Of a DNA stretch of 64,000 nt, positions 23,054-32,830 are shown in pieces. Location: the NCBI RefSeq assembly GCF_013009555.1, contig NZ_CP046176.1:2945501-3009500 (forward strand), read 5' to 3'. The first letter of the stretch is position 1. The number at the start of each line of letters is the position of its first letter. Below the pieces are notes generated by a model. That model saw only the letters and a list, made by a program, of their open reading frames with translations. It searched no databases and was not told where the DNA came from. The stretch comes from Phocaeicola dorei. Its GTDB lineage: Bacteria > Bacteroidota > Bacteroidia > Bacteroidales > Bacteroidaceae. A program made the position numbers and the translations under genes.

Positions 23054-24055
23054 TTATTTTTTATGCATAATCGCTTTTTGCAATCGAAGCAAAAACTTTG
23101 ACACTACAACCGAAAAGCAATAAAGCCAATAAGCAGGTTTAGACACCCCCATATAATTCTTCATATAATAACGGGCACTTCTATAATTATGATCCAGTAT
23201 GAACAAACTTGGTGAAAAAGAAGTAGTAGATGCCCCCAAGTGAATACATTTTAAACCTGTAAGAAGATAATTCCGCTTGCCTATGGATTTTACTTTTTGC
23301 CAAAGTATATTCTCTTCAAAGTACAAAAAAGTGTAGGGGTCGAAAAAACGCAAGTCAGCAAATAATTGTTTACGTATAAACATGCACGAACCAGAAGGTA
23401 GTTCAATAGGAATCACTTTAGTAAGAAGTGTCCCTTTCTTAATAATATAACGTTTTTCCACAAAAGGATTATCAGTCCCTATAGCCTTATAACAATAATG
23501 AAAAAAGTTTTCTACCAATTCTGCTTTATAGGAAGTGTCAAGTCGCGCGCAATTGACATCAATCTCCTCCATGTCCTTCTTATATAAAAGAGGACTGACC
23601 AATGCGGCATCCTCATGGTTCTCCACAAAAGCTACCAACGCAGGAATTATATCCTGTATGAAAAGTACATCATTATTAAGAATCATCACATACTGTACAT
23701 CCGCATCCTTCTCCAAAAGATGCAAGGCTTTATTGTTACCACGTGCATATCCATCATTAGATGAACTTTCAATAAATGTAATATAAGGCAAGGTTACCGA
23801 TGAAGAACTAACTTTTACTGACAACTCTTCGTCATTGAGTCGCAAATTACGCCCTGCATACCTCCTCTCTACATATTGTTTCAAATTCATGACCTCATCA
23901 CGATGTGTAGACCCATTATCTACCACGACCAATTTAACAGGAGCAGTATTATAATGTTCAACACTCCTAATACAGTTGAGAGTATCCTTATAATTATTGT
24001 AATTAAGAATGATAAGTGCTGTTACTTTCAATGTAAAATCGCTGTTCTCTGCCAT
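23054..24055 (-). CDS. Glycosyltransferase family 2 (GT-A)
   Basis: 333 residues. LIILNYNNYKDTLNCIRSVEHY and VVVDNGSTHRDEV are the N-terminal GT-A signatures, and MILNNDVLF supplies the DXD-like element (NND). ELPSGSCMFIRKQLF and YFEENILWQKV are the acceptor and base-containing segments of the rhamnosyltransferase-like branch. It is probably a cytoplasmic enzyme of capsule unit assembly. Its 5' end overlaps the 3' end of the Wzy gene by 53 bp, which implies translational coupling unless the real start is internal; no better start codon is visible. Confidence 0.92.
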   Translation of the reverse strand: MAENSDFTLKVTALIILNYNNYKDTLNCIRSVEHYNTAPVKLVVVDNGSTHRDEVMNLKQYVERRYAGRNLRLNDEELSVKVSSSSVTLPYITFIESSSNDGYARGNNKALHLLEKDADVQYVMILNNDVLFIQDIIPALVAFVENHEDAALVSPLLYKKDMEEIDVNCARLDTSYKAELVENFFHYCYKAIGTDNPFVEKRYIIKKGTLLTKVIPIELPSGSCMFIRKQLFADLRFFDPYTFLYFEENILWQKVKSIGKRNYLLTGLKCIHLGASTTSFSPSLFILDHNYRSARYYMKNYMGVSKPAYWLYCFSVVVSKFLLRLQKAIMHKK

Positions 24056-25349
24056 TGATTATATTATATAAAGTAAGAAAATAAAATATCATATACAAGG
24101 TAAAAAATGAATAAGATATCCCTGTCAAACAAATGCTAAAAAGAAATGGAAAGCACAAGGTATGAGCGCGTCCCTTCTCTTCTTTATTTATACACTTTCT
24201 CAACAGTCCCTTGTATAAACCGATATAGAAAATAAAGAAGAACACAGTACCCAAAATTCCACCATCTACAAGTTCCTCTAAAACTACACTTTCATAACCC
24301 AACATACCTGAATGAGTCTCTCCATAATTGCGTACGTGCCCTTCACCATATCCCATTAACAGCCTGTTATCAATCACTTGGAATGCATAGGTCAGCTGTT
24401 CTGTACGCCCACCTAGAGAACTACCATGCATTTCAGCCTTAGCAGCCGCTTTATCATTCCAAAACAACACAAAACCTTCCACTGTATCCTTAGTTTCTTT
24501 TGAAAGCATCGGATAACAAAAAAGCGCCAAAACAATGCCTACTAAAACAGATGATACGATATAAGACGTTCTTTTACAATACACTACATATATTGCAATA
24601 GCTAGCAACATTGGCACTAATGCAGAACGTGATCCACAAAACACGCACATCAACATCAAGCCAACAACCAACGGCCAATATATAAATAACCGAGAACGAT
24701 GCTCAAATTGATGTAGTGCATAACAAAAAAGTAATAATGAAGCTTGTCCCAACTGTAACGGGTGAATAAAAGTGCTGGATATTCGCCCTGCAATTAAGCC
24801 ACGGCTTTCTTCTTGAAAAACATTTGCCATATCAAAATTATCCGTTAACAAACTGATATAAGCAATATATGGATTGAAAAATGTGAAATAATTAAATAGC
24901 CCATAAGCAATAATTATAAAAGCACAGACTATTAATGATATATCTATGATCTTAATTGCCTTATCATCCAAGCTTATATAACACATAGCATAGGCAAACA
25001 TCGTATATTCTACAGAAAACAATAGCATGTTCTTCAGATACTCTCCAATAGAAATTTCACCAAATGATGCTAAAAATGCACAGACAACAACATAGCCCCA
25101 ATACCCTTTTATTATCTGGAAAATTCCTCGGAATTGTACTTGTTGATGCCTGCTATAAAAAAATAAAAGAGCACAAAAGATGAATATGCTTAAATTGAAC
25201 ACATTTAAATTCACACCTATATTAAACTTCAAAATACTTGGTACTAAAAGTAGTATAACTATTACAGCAGCCAAAGAATACCCTTTGTTGATAGGGAAAA
25301 ATATGACCTCAGCAAAAAGTATCAGAATAATTACATTAAAAATATCCAT
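24003..25349 (-). CDS. O-antigen/capsule polymerase (Wzy-like)
   Basis: 448 residues with about 11-12 hydrophobic membrane segments and very low GC, both typical of Wzy. A large periplasmic loop in the second half carries YAFQVIDNRLLMGYGEGHVRNYGETHSGMLG, resembling the O-antigen ligase/polymerase (Wzy_C) signature in which a membrane polymerase joins repeat units. FCGSRSALVPMLLAI is another common Wzy segment. It would polymerise repeat units flipped by the Wzx encoded at 31021-32571. Sequence identity among Wzy proteins is low, so the assignment rests on topology, this loop and context. Confidence 0.85.
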   Translation of the reverse strand: MDIFNVIILILFAEVIFFPINKGYSLAAVIVILLLVPSILKFNIGVNLNVFNLSIFIFCALLFFYSRHQQVQFRGIFQIIKGYWGYVVVCAFLASFGEISIGEYLKNMLLFSVEYTMFAYAMCYISLDDKAIKIIDISLIVCAFIIIAYGLFNYFTFFNPYIAYISLLTDNFDMANVFQEESRGLIAGRISSTFIHPLQLGQASLLLFCYALHQFEHRSRLFIYWPLVVGLMLMCVFCGSRSALVPMLLAIAIYVVYCKRTSYIVSSVLVGIVLALFCYPMLSKETKDTVEGFVLFWNDKAAAKAEMHGSSLGGRTEQLTYAFQVIDNRLLMGYGEGHVRNYGETHSGMLGYESVVLEELVDGGILGTVFFFIFYIGLYKGLLRKCINKEEKGRAHTLCFPFLFSICLTGISYSFFTLYMIFYFLTLYNIINGREQRFYIESNSTYHS

Positions 25350-25449
25350 ATATAAAGCATAAAATGTCAGCCCCCGAAAAAGTACCTATATACTGAACGT
25401 AAAAAACGGCTGTCTATTAACTATCGACATGTTATCTACCCAATTATAT

Positions 25450-26670
25450 CTAGCCGCAGATTGAAAAGATACTCCTGACAAACTTATCAAAACTGTTCTG
25501 AGCCATATTTTGTGCCTTAAATCTAAGTTTCTGATCTAAGCAAATAACATTTAATTTACTCCGAATCAATTCAATAGTCGCTTGCATATTTTCAGACGAA
25601 ATAAAAGTATCTACTATGTCCACCATCATTTCTTCCCCTCCTAACGAGCACAATAAACCGGACATTTTATGCTCGTAGCTAAGAGATATAAATGGCACAC
25701 CATTATTAATAGCAAATACAATAGAATGATAACGGGCACCTATTACACTCTGTGCACCAGCAATAACTGTTTGCTGAACATCTGAATTGTATTTATCACT
25801 AATAGACACTAATGGAGCATTAGGATTCCGACCCTTAATTTTTTCGAAGAACAAATAATCACACCAGCCACCAGCATTAAAAAGTTGCGGTAACATGACA
25901 ATATTGTGACTGGGATAACGTTTAATCAATAAGTCAATAATGCTAGAATAAAATGTCAACAAAGAGTCATCAGAAACATGCCGATAAGCATAATGCCAAT
26001 TAAGTTGATTGGGTACAAATACTACATAAGGTTTGTGACCTATAAAACTAAGTATTTCATCAGGTAATTCCAGCTTGGGAGAATCCAAAAATGCAGAATC
26101 TACTGTAGCTACATACCGAATGCCCAACTCCTGTGCCAAGGACTCAGACTTCTTGTCACGGATAGATAAAAAAGAAAAATAATGTAACATTTCAACACTT
26201 AGTTTTTTAAACTGCCGATTACTTCGTGTTACAACAGGAAAAGGGCCAAACGAACGCCCATAATAAACCAAAGGTTTTCCTATATATTTAGCAAGTTGTA
26301 ACATAAACAGATGCCACCAGTTCTGAAACCCTCCCATACAAATGCCTCCAGGTGCACACAACACTACATCCGATTCCTTATATAACTTCATTATATTGAA
26401 AATCATCGGATGTAAATGCCAAATCCAACGTACATTGTAAATCATACCCAATTTGGACAAACATCCCATTCCCCTCATTTCAGAAAGATTGACATAGGTC
26501 ACTTGTGGTAAATGTACATCAAACTGGTGTATGCTGTCAGGATTTGCACCAATGAACAATACTGTCACACGTACATTCTTCTTTTCCTTGCAAACAGCTC
26601 TCAACAAAGCTTTATGAGCCGATTCGTCCCCACGATTGTTTAGAGGTTGATTTATCATTAAAATATTCAT
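25450..26670 (-). CDS. Polysaccharide pyruvyl transferase family protein
   Basis: 406 residues of the PF04230 family. MNILMINQPLNNRGDESAHKAL is the N-terminal signature (NRGDE); VVLCAPGGICMGGF and KPLVYYGRSFGPFP occur near residues 106-150; the C-terminal part has VIGARYHSIVFAINNGVPFISLSYEHK, the conserved RxHS...A..NG..P motif. It likely acts on a capsule sugar using PEP. It differs from the other member at 12252-13358 in length and sequence, so they probably act on different substrates. 100 bp separate it from the Wzy gene and 175 bp from the MenD-like gene. Confidence 0.9.
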   Translation of the reverse strand: MNILMINQPLNNRGDESAHKALLRAVCKEKKNVRVTVLFIGANPDSIHQFDVHLPQVTYVNLSEMRGMGCLSKLGMIYNVRWIWHLHPMIFNIMKLYKESDVVLCAPGGICMGGFQNWWHLFMLQLAKYIGKPLVYYGRSFGPFPVVTRSNRQFKKLSVEMLHYFSFLSIRDKKSESLAQELGIRYVATVDSAFLDSPKLELPDEILSFIGHKPYVVFVPNQLNWHYAYRHVSDDSLLTFYSSIIDLLIKRYPSHNIVMLPQLFNAGGWCDYLFFEKIKGRNPNAPLVSISDKYNSDVQQTVIAGAQSVIGARYHSIVFAINNGVPFISLSYEHKMSGLLCSLGGEEMMVDIVDTFISSENMQATIELIRSKLNVICLDQKLRFKAQNMAQNSFDKFVRSIFSICG

Positions 26671-26845
26671 GACTTTATTATTAAAACATTCAAACCACTC
26701 AATCCTTTACCTTCTCTATAGCTCCTAATGGCTATTATTACCATAATATGAGTTGTTTCGCTAGATGATTATACTATTGGTCTTTGATTCAAAACGAAAG
26801 TATATATTTAAATATGAAATTCTAAATTGAGGACTCATACCAATA

Positions 26846-28600
26846 TCATTTCTTTAATATGAATTTTATTGTGTTGTTCATCCCCTCGTGTCCAAACAGG
26901 AATTTAACAACTTTCTTAGCTGTTCCTTTCAAACTTTTATCTATTTCGATATTCCACATTCTCTTTAACGCATCATTCTCATCTTTCACATGGGTAAAAA
27001 CCTCAAAAATCATCGATTTTTCTGCTAATTCGGGAGTAACGAAACGAGGATAAACCTTATCAAACTCTTCCTTACTAGACGCAGACAAGTACTCGAATCC
27101 CAAATCCTCCGCATAATGGCGGACTAATACAGATGATTGGTTACCGAAATGGTTTTCCGCTGAAATATAAGACTCTATGTCATTCACACAAGTAATGATG
27201 TTTGTTTGCTTGAACAACAGAAATTCTGCCCCAAGAGAATTATTAATCAACAAAACCCGCAGGTTGTTCCCAATATGACGGTTACCAAGCGAATTAATGT
27301 CGTAAAAGAAAGACAAGTCGCCGACTACTCCAAAATAAAGTTTCTCAGGATGAATCAAAGAAGCACCTATCAAAGAAGAGAGGTTACCATCGATACCAAA
27401 TCCACCCTGGTTGCAATAAATATCCACCGTGGGATGAAATCTGAAATAACTCCATGAACGCAAGGGGCTTAATATACCCAAATGCATAACTGAATTTTCA
27501 GGTATTTTGTCGTGTAGCCGAGAAGCCACATAGATATGAGAGAAAGGAAGTTCCGGCAATTTACCCAAAATCCGCTTCTCCATATTCAAACATGACATAA
27601 GATAGGAATCATCTCCATTTTCTTCTTTGGCCATTGCCACATAGTGGCTCCAAAAATCTCCTTCAGACATTTCGAAAACAGCGCTTAGCTTTCCATATCT
27701 ATCAGACAATTTTCCGTCCTGACAAACCCTCCATACTTCTTTAGGGGTTCCTACCATTCCTGCCTCATCCGACATATCCCCGATGTGTATCAGTAAATCA
27801 GGATTTTTATTAGTGTCTGCTATGCTTTGGCAAGCAGGTAAATTATAATTTACACAATACTTTCCATGATAATTGGCAGTAGCATCACAAAACGCGACTG
27901 CATTGTATGCGTGGCAAAACGCCTCCAACAAAGCCGCATCCTCAGGCTTCCATTTCGAATGCGACCCAATATAAACAGCAGTCTTTCTTTTATGGATTGG
28001 TGGAAGTTTACCATGAGGCAAATAACGATGAATAACCTTCACGGATGGCAATTCTCTTATGGAAAAGTTATGGCTATAACGGGTTGTCAGATTAATGTGG
28101 ACAGGCCCTCTTCCGTGGTGGTCAAGTTCCAAAATCGCACGGTTGGCTTTTAACGTTACATTCCATTCATCATCCTCATCTTTGACCGTTTGCAAATGTT
28201 CACTGCATTTCACGATGTCAGAAGGTTGCTGATGTCGGTCAATGACTTGCGGAATAAGGTGACCAATCTTGGACTCTTCTTGTGTGGAAGTGACCGCCAA
28301 TATGGGCAATTTACGGTAGAAAGCTTCTGTAAGTGCCGGGAAATAATTACGCGATGCCGTTGCTCCCGTACAACTTAACACTACCGGTTCTCCGCTTTCA
28401 GCAGCCATGCCACAAGCCATGTAGGCAGCGGAACGTTCATCCACACAACTGTACATTTCAAACCAAGGGTCCTGTTGTAAACTCCCTACGAAAGTGACAT
28501 TAGCTGACCCGGGAGAAGCGATCACCTGTTTTATGCCATGTGCTTTAAGGAGAGCTATGAGTATCTGCACATTACGCTCATCAGTATAGTATTGTTCCAT
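26846..28600 (-). CDS. MenD-like thiamine-diphosphate-dependent enzyme of capsule locus
   Basis: 584 residues with the full MenD layout: N-terminal pyrimidine-binding domain with KQVIASPGSANVTF and the activating glutamate in CVDERSAAYMACGMA; central domain; C-terminal diphosphate-binding GDLSFFYDINSLGN. MenD makes SEPHCHC from 2-oxoglutarate and isochorismate. Here two substrate-binding positions differ: SPGSA in place of SPGSR, and CNQGGFGIDG in place of the usual NRGxxGIDG. No other menaquinone gene is adjacent. I infer a ThDP enzyme that decarboxylates a 2-oxoacid and joins the fragment to a sugar or other acceptor, comparable in principle to YerE in yersiniose synthesis. It is 16 bp downstream of the SDR gene, so the two are cotranscribed. 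Confidence 0.8.
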   Translation of the reverse strand: MEQYYTDERNVQILIALLKAHGIKQVIASPGSANVTFVGSLQQDPWFEMYSCVDERSAAYMACGMAAESGEPVVLSCTGATASRNYFPALTEAFYRKLPILAVTSTQEESKIGHLIPQVIDRHQQPSDIVKCSEHLQTVKDEDDEWNVTLKANRAILELDHHGRGPVHINLTTRYSHNFSIRELPSVKVIHRYLPHGKLPPIHKRKTAVYIGSHSKWKPEDAALLEAFCHAYNAVAFCDATANYHGKYCVNYNLPACQSIADTNKNPDLLIHIGDMSDEAGMVGTPKEVWRVCQDGKLSDRYGKLSAVFEMSEGDFWSHYVAMAKEENGDDSYLMSCLNMEKRILGKLPELPFSHIYVASRLHDKIPENSVMHLGILSPLRSWSYFRFHPTVDIYCNQGGFGIDGNLSSLIGASLIHPEKLYFGVVGDLSFFYDINSLGNRHIGNNLRVLLINNSLGAEFLLFKQTNIITCVNDIESYISAENHFGNQSSVLVRHYAEDLGFEYLSASSKEEFDKVYPRFVTPELAEKSMIFEVFTHVKDENDALKRMWNIEIDKSLKGTAKKVVKFLFGHEGMNNTIKFILKK

Positions 28601-28616
28601 TTTCCAATCTAATTCT

Positions 28617-29489
28617 TTAAAAGTTATAATTCACATCATCAAACGTAATCAGTCCCGCTCCACCCGTCATGCAAACAATGTCTCCTACCACTGTCCTTCC
28701 CATGTCACTAACCAAGAAAACAGCCATGTTGGCTATTTCCTCAGGCAAAGCATAACGACCCAATGGATTTCCCTCGAATAAAAGGTTACTACTTACATCT
28801 TTCAAAATCATAGGAGTGACTGTTGGTCCAGGAGCAATGCCATTCACCACAATGCCGTAAGGTGCGAACGATTTGGCAAGTCCCAGTGTCAATCCTCGCA
28901 AGCCCCATTTCGATAGGGTATAAGCCGATGCAGCCGGTCGGAAAGACGAAGAAGAAGCAATATTCAAAATATTGCCTTTTATCTTATTTTGCTTCATGTT
29001 CCTTGCTACCATTTGCGAAAGGAAAAAAGTACCTTTCAGATTAGTATCTAATACAGCATCATACTCTTCCTCTGTAGCGGTGGATATATCTCCTCCAAGC
29101 AAGCCCGCATTGTTTACCAAAATGTCGATCTTTCCACAAATATGCTCAGCTTCTTTTAACCTTTCGGAAAAAGACTGGACATCACGGTTGTCAAGTAAAA
29201 GAAAATGAATTTCATTATCCATACCTATTGAGCATTGGTTCTTCAATTTATGAATTGAAGCAACCAATCTTGCTTCATCGCGTCCCGTGATACAAACTGA
29301 CGCCCCACTCCTAAGAAACGCTTCGGCTATAGTATACCCAATGCCACTCGTGCCACCAGTGATAAGAGCCGTCCGTCCACAGAGTAATTTATTCGGTAGC
29401 AAAGTAACAATATTTGCTGTAACGTGTTGCACAGGTAATCCTGTCAACAGATAACGTCCTACTCTCTTTATATATTTCTTCAGTTCCAT
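28617..29489 (-). CDS. SDR family oxidoreductase
   Basis: 290 residues. The NAD(P) site is TGGTSGIGYTIAEAF (about residues 40-54), followed by NNAGLLGG, the catalytic serine in LNIASSSSFRPA and the YxxxK pair in AYTLSKWGLRGL; PGPTVTPMI comes next. This is a complete classical SDR resembling 3-oxoacyl-ACP reductases. An N-terminal extension of about 35 residues (YIKRVGRYLLTGLPVQHV) precedes the Rossmann fold. It is 16 bp before the MenD-like gene and 148 bp after the PP-loop gene, and so is a good candidate to reduce the ketone product of the MenD-like enzyme. Confidence 0.9.
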   Translation of the reverse strand: MELKKYIKRVGRYLLTGLPVQHVTANIVTLLPNKLLCGRTALITGGTSGIGYTIAEAFLRSGASVCITGRDEARLVASIHKLKNQCSIGMDNEIHFLLLDNRDVQSFSERLKEAEHICGKIDILVNNAGLLGGDISTATEEEYDAVLDTNLKGTFFLSQMVARNMKQNKIKGNILNIASSSSFRPAASAYTLSKWGLRGLTLGLAKSFAPYGIVVNGIAPGPTVTPMILKDVSSNLLFEGNPLGRYALPEEIANMAVFLVSDMGRTVVGDIVCMTGGAGLITFDDVNYNF

Positions 29490-29637
29490 AATCTTCGTAT
29501 GTTGATATACTTTAAAAATTCAAGTGACAAAATCTATTCATCAATACATCAATTTGAAAAAATCAACATTATCGGATTGAATACCCTTATACAACGATTT
29601 GAGAATATCAACTCAATGAATAAAACAACAAGAGATT

Positions 29638-30993
29638 TCATTCAAGCTTCTTACCAGCAAGCTTTGAAAACATCACTTTCACATAGTGCGGATATTTGTG
29701 AACCTTGACTATCCTTAACCATTTCCGAATAACTTTCATTTTCCGGACCCTTTTGAAATATCTCTTGTAACCTGTTTTTTTGAGCCAATGCAGCAACTTG
29801 TCACAATACGGGTAAACCGTGTCATCGTCAATCGAATCTATGATGTCCCAAATCCAACATGGATTATTCTCGTAATAGCGGTAGAAACGGACAAGGTGCG
29901 AAAACTTCTTTTCATCAAAGTTTACAAATCCCCAATCAACAGGTTTTTCTTTCACACAAAGGATGTTGAGCAATGTTCTCATACATTTATGGCACATACA
30001 ACATTGCTCGGCATTGTCTTTACAACAAGCCCATATTTCAATTTTCTTACCATGAGCCGCACACCACGCAGCTATATTTTTCATTTTTTGGGAACGACGC
30101 ATATATTGCCCGTCCTGCCCGGCAAAGGATATCCCGGCAAACTTTATCACATCGGACAGTTCTGGATTAGCCCCATCCTGATTGACTAACGGTTGATTTT
30201 CAATGGGTTCAAAAGTGCTTCCCATAATAAGAGTAGGTATGCCCATGGCATAAGCGAATGGTGCGGAAGAAAGTAGGTTACCCAAATATTTTATACCAAA
30301 CCAACCGTCTGCCAGAAATGCCGCACTGTTGAGTGCAAAAATATGCCTCAAGTCATGCTGTATTTTTGAATCATCGAATATATCCATACGAAAATTATTC
30401 GTAACCATAAGCCAGTCACTTCCAGAAACAGCCGAGAACTCACGTATGAGACGCGATTTTGCCACAAGGAAATGCTGCCCGGAAATTTCTTTTGATGAAG
30501 ACTCCGGACCTTCTATGCTAGGCACAGTTACGAGGACATTACTTTTTCCAAGATTGTTTATTCCGGCATGTACCGCATCAATACCCCCTGAAAAAAAGAT
30601 AACATTATCGAATCGACTTTCAGGAATCTTATTCTCAACTATTGTTTTGGCCGTCACTTTGCCATGCCATTCTTCCTTAAAAGGTCCATAGATTTTAGAA
30701 TAGGAATTGTAGATTTGGGGAAGTCTCTCATACAACCTCTTGTCTATCGATGGTACAACAAGTTCCACACCGTAAAACCATGTTACGGGAAGCAGATAAA
30801 GCGTTATAGGCAGTACCAATATAGATTCGGGCAATCCTTTTGCCGAAAATCCAAAACATTCCACATTATGGAATTTCACCCATGCTTCAACCTTCTGTTT
30901 TTTTAAAAGGCCCAGTCCCGTATTATCCCACAATTCATACCGTATGGTATCACCTGTTGTGGACACCTTTACTATTTCAATCGTTTTAGCCAT
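29638..30993 (-). CDS. PP-loop (adenine nucleotide alpha hydrolase-like) protein with Cys cluster
   Basis: 451 residues. VIFFSGGIDAVHAG (about residues 131-144) fits the SGGxDS-type PP-loop that adenylates a substrate carbonyl or carboxylate, with alanine replacing the final serine. A C-terminal cluster QCCMCHKCMRTLL resembles the zinc-binding cysteines of QueC-like enzymes. The first 120 residues are unrelated to QueC. This suggests an ATP-using amidation, thiolation or related activation step. It starts 27 bp after the Wzx stop, so it is likely part of the capsule operon with the SDR and MenD-like genes. No closer function can be assigned. Confidence 0.6.
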   Translation of the reverse strand: MAKTIEIVKVSTTGDTIRYELWDNTGLGLLKKQKVEAWVKFHNVECFGFSAKGLPESILVLPITLYLLPVTWFYGVELVVPSIDKRLYERLPQIYNSYSKIYGPFKEEWHGKVTAKTIVENKIPESRFDNVIFFSGGIDAVHAGINNLGKSNVLVTVPSIEGPESSSKEISGQHFLVAKSRLIREFSAVSGSDWLMVTNNFRMDIFDDSKIQHDLRHIFALNSAAFLADGWFGIKYLGNLLSSAPFAYAMGIPTLIMGSTFEPIENQPLVNQDGANPELSDVIKFAGISFAGQDGQYMRRSQKMKNIAAWCAAHGKKIEIWACCKDNAEQCCMCHKCMRTLLNILCVKEKPVDWGFVNFDEKKFSHLVRFYRYYENNPCWIWDIIDSIDDDTVYPYCDKLLHWLKKTGYKRYFKRVRKMKVIRKWLRIVKVHKYPHYVKVMFSKLAGKKLE

Positions 30994-31020
30994 TGTTGTG
31001 ATAGTTTTTATTTATAAATA

Positions 31021-32571
31021 TCATCTCTGGATCTGGCTGTAAATCCCGTGCCATTTCTCTTTCAATATTTTTTTGATGTAAAACCTTTCTGTCCGCGTCA
31101 TACCCAGTGCATATACGGTTACACTGGTAAAAACCGTTATCACCAATGTCCTCATAAAAAATAGTCCGAAATCTGACGCCTCTTTTCCCAGCAGAGCAAA
31201 AACGAAAAGTGCAGAAACGGAGAATACGACAAGTGACGGAATAAGGCAACTTTTAAAGAAGCGGACGATGGATAAACCGTATTTTGAACGCGAGTGCAAT
31301 AACAACGCAAAAAGCACGCATACCTTAAATACAATATTAAGCACAAAGACTGTTTCTACGGGCAAGCCATCCCTCAGGCACACGTATGATGCAATAAAAT
31401 TTACCAGATAAATGAAAGTAAGCACGATTTCATAAGATTTTATATTCCCCTGCGCCAAAACACCTGTACAAAGCGGATTCACCCAGCAATCAACAAGTGA
31501 ATACAAAAGAACAAGTACGATGAAATTAGCTGTATGGGCAGGTACATCGGAAAGCCATAATCCCAATACATAGTTTATATCCACGCATAGCGGAAGCAGG
31601 ACTATCAGCAGAATGAAAAAGCCGAACTTTCCGCTTCGAATAATAAGAGTATGCATCTCATCCAAGTTCCCAGCCGCATAATTTTTGGTAATCTGCGGAT
31701 TTGAAGCTTGCATGAAGTTGGCCACAAAACTGTACACGGAAGTATTCACCCTCATTGCAATCCCCTGCGCGGCATTCACCACCGGGCCACCGAACAAGTT
31801 CAAAAGCACATTACTACCCTGGTCTTTCAAGACAATCACTCCATTGCCTAAAAAAGCCCATCCGGAAAAAGCAAACATTCGGAATAGTAGTTTTTTATCA
31901 AAAGCCATTACAAAACGACATTCTGTAAAATGCCGCTTGCAATAAATGGCATATATGCTGCGCTGAATCAAGGCAACCACCACCATGAAGAGAGCATACA
32001 GCCACAATTTATCAAGTGGGATGATAATCAGCAGACCTACCACAGCCAATTTCAACACAGCCTCCACAATGCTGATATAGGCAAACGCTTTCATCTGCTC
32101 GTTGGCTATAATCAAAGCATTATATGGAACACTCAACAGGTTAATGAAAAAAGCCAATGCAGAGAACCATAGCACATAAAACGCAACGTCAAGTCTTTCA
32201 AACGGTATCACCATTTTGTTCTCTATAAACCAGACTCCAAATGTGCTTATCAGCAAGCAGACAGCAATTCCCATGCCAACCTGAATGAGCAAGGAAGCGG
32301 AAAATATCTGTTGTACACGAAAAGTGGTAACATTCGGTTGCCCCTTCTCATAAGTGATAAAGCGCGCAATTGCTATTGACATGGCTCCAGAAAGGATACT
32401 AAACATAGCTACAAAGCCACCAACAGCATTGTATATTCCATAATCTTCTTCACCTAATACCTCTAATGTCACCCGCACAGTGTACAGACTGACCGCCATG
32501 ATCAGTATTTGACGCAAATAAAGGAATATGGTATTTTTAGCGATACGTTTATTATTAGTTGATTGGTTCAT
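31021..32571 (-). CDS. Wzx-like oligosaccharide flippase
   Basis: 516 residues with about 12-14 membrane segments across the whole length. The N-terminus NTIFLYLRQILIMAVSLYTVRV and GEEDYGIYNAVGGFVAMFSI match the MOP-superfamily polysaccharide flippases of Bacteroides. It moves the undecaprenyl-linked repeat unit across the inner membrane for the Wzy polymerase. It is the first recognisable biosynthetic gene after the regulator, as usual in these operons. 259 bp upstream contain no gene. Confidence 0.9.
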   Translation of the reverse strand: MNQSTNNKRIAKNTIFLYLRQILIMAVSLYTVRVTLEVLGEEDYGIYNAVGGFVAMFSILSGAMSIAIARFITYEKGQPNVTTFRVQQIFSASLLIQVGMGIAVCLLISTFGVWFIENKMVIPFERLDVAFYVLWFSALAFFINLLSVPYNALIIANEQMKAFAYISIVEAVLKLAVVGLLIIIPLDKLWLYALFMVVVALIQRSIYAIYCKRHFTECRFVMAFDKKLLFRMFAFSGWAFLGNGVIVLKDQGSNVLLNLFGGPVVNAAQGIAMRVNTSVYSFVANFMQASNPQITKNYAAGNLDEMHTLIIRSGKFGFFILLIVLLPLCVDINYVLGLWLSDVPAHTANFIVLVLLYSLVDCWVNPLCTGVLAQGNIKSYEIVLTFIYLVNFIASYVCLRDGLPVETVFVLNIVFKVCVLFALLLHSRSKYGLSIVRFFKSCLIPSLVVFSVSALFVFALLGKEASDFGLFFMRTLVITVFTSVTVYALGMTRTERFYIKKILKEKWHGIYSQIQR

Positions 32572-32830
32572 AATGTTTTAATAGGACACAAGGAAAAGTT
32601 CCTTTAAAAGATAGCTTCCCTATATAAAAGGGAAACTTCATGGCACTCATTATCATAATTTAAAAATTTATTAATTATAATGTAAAGGTAAGGCTATACT
32701 ATTAACCGACTTAAAAAGGATTAGACGCTTACCTTATTACTGATGAGCCATATCAAATAGTTACCATATATGTCATTAAATGCATATTAATAAAAAAGCC
32801 AATGTATACATAAAATCTAAACATCCAATA

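Noticed and set aside
26846..28600. True menD of menaquinone synthesis
   Set aside because: Key substrate arginines are replaced and the gene is embedded in a capsule operon with no other men genes.
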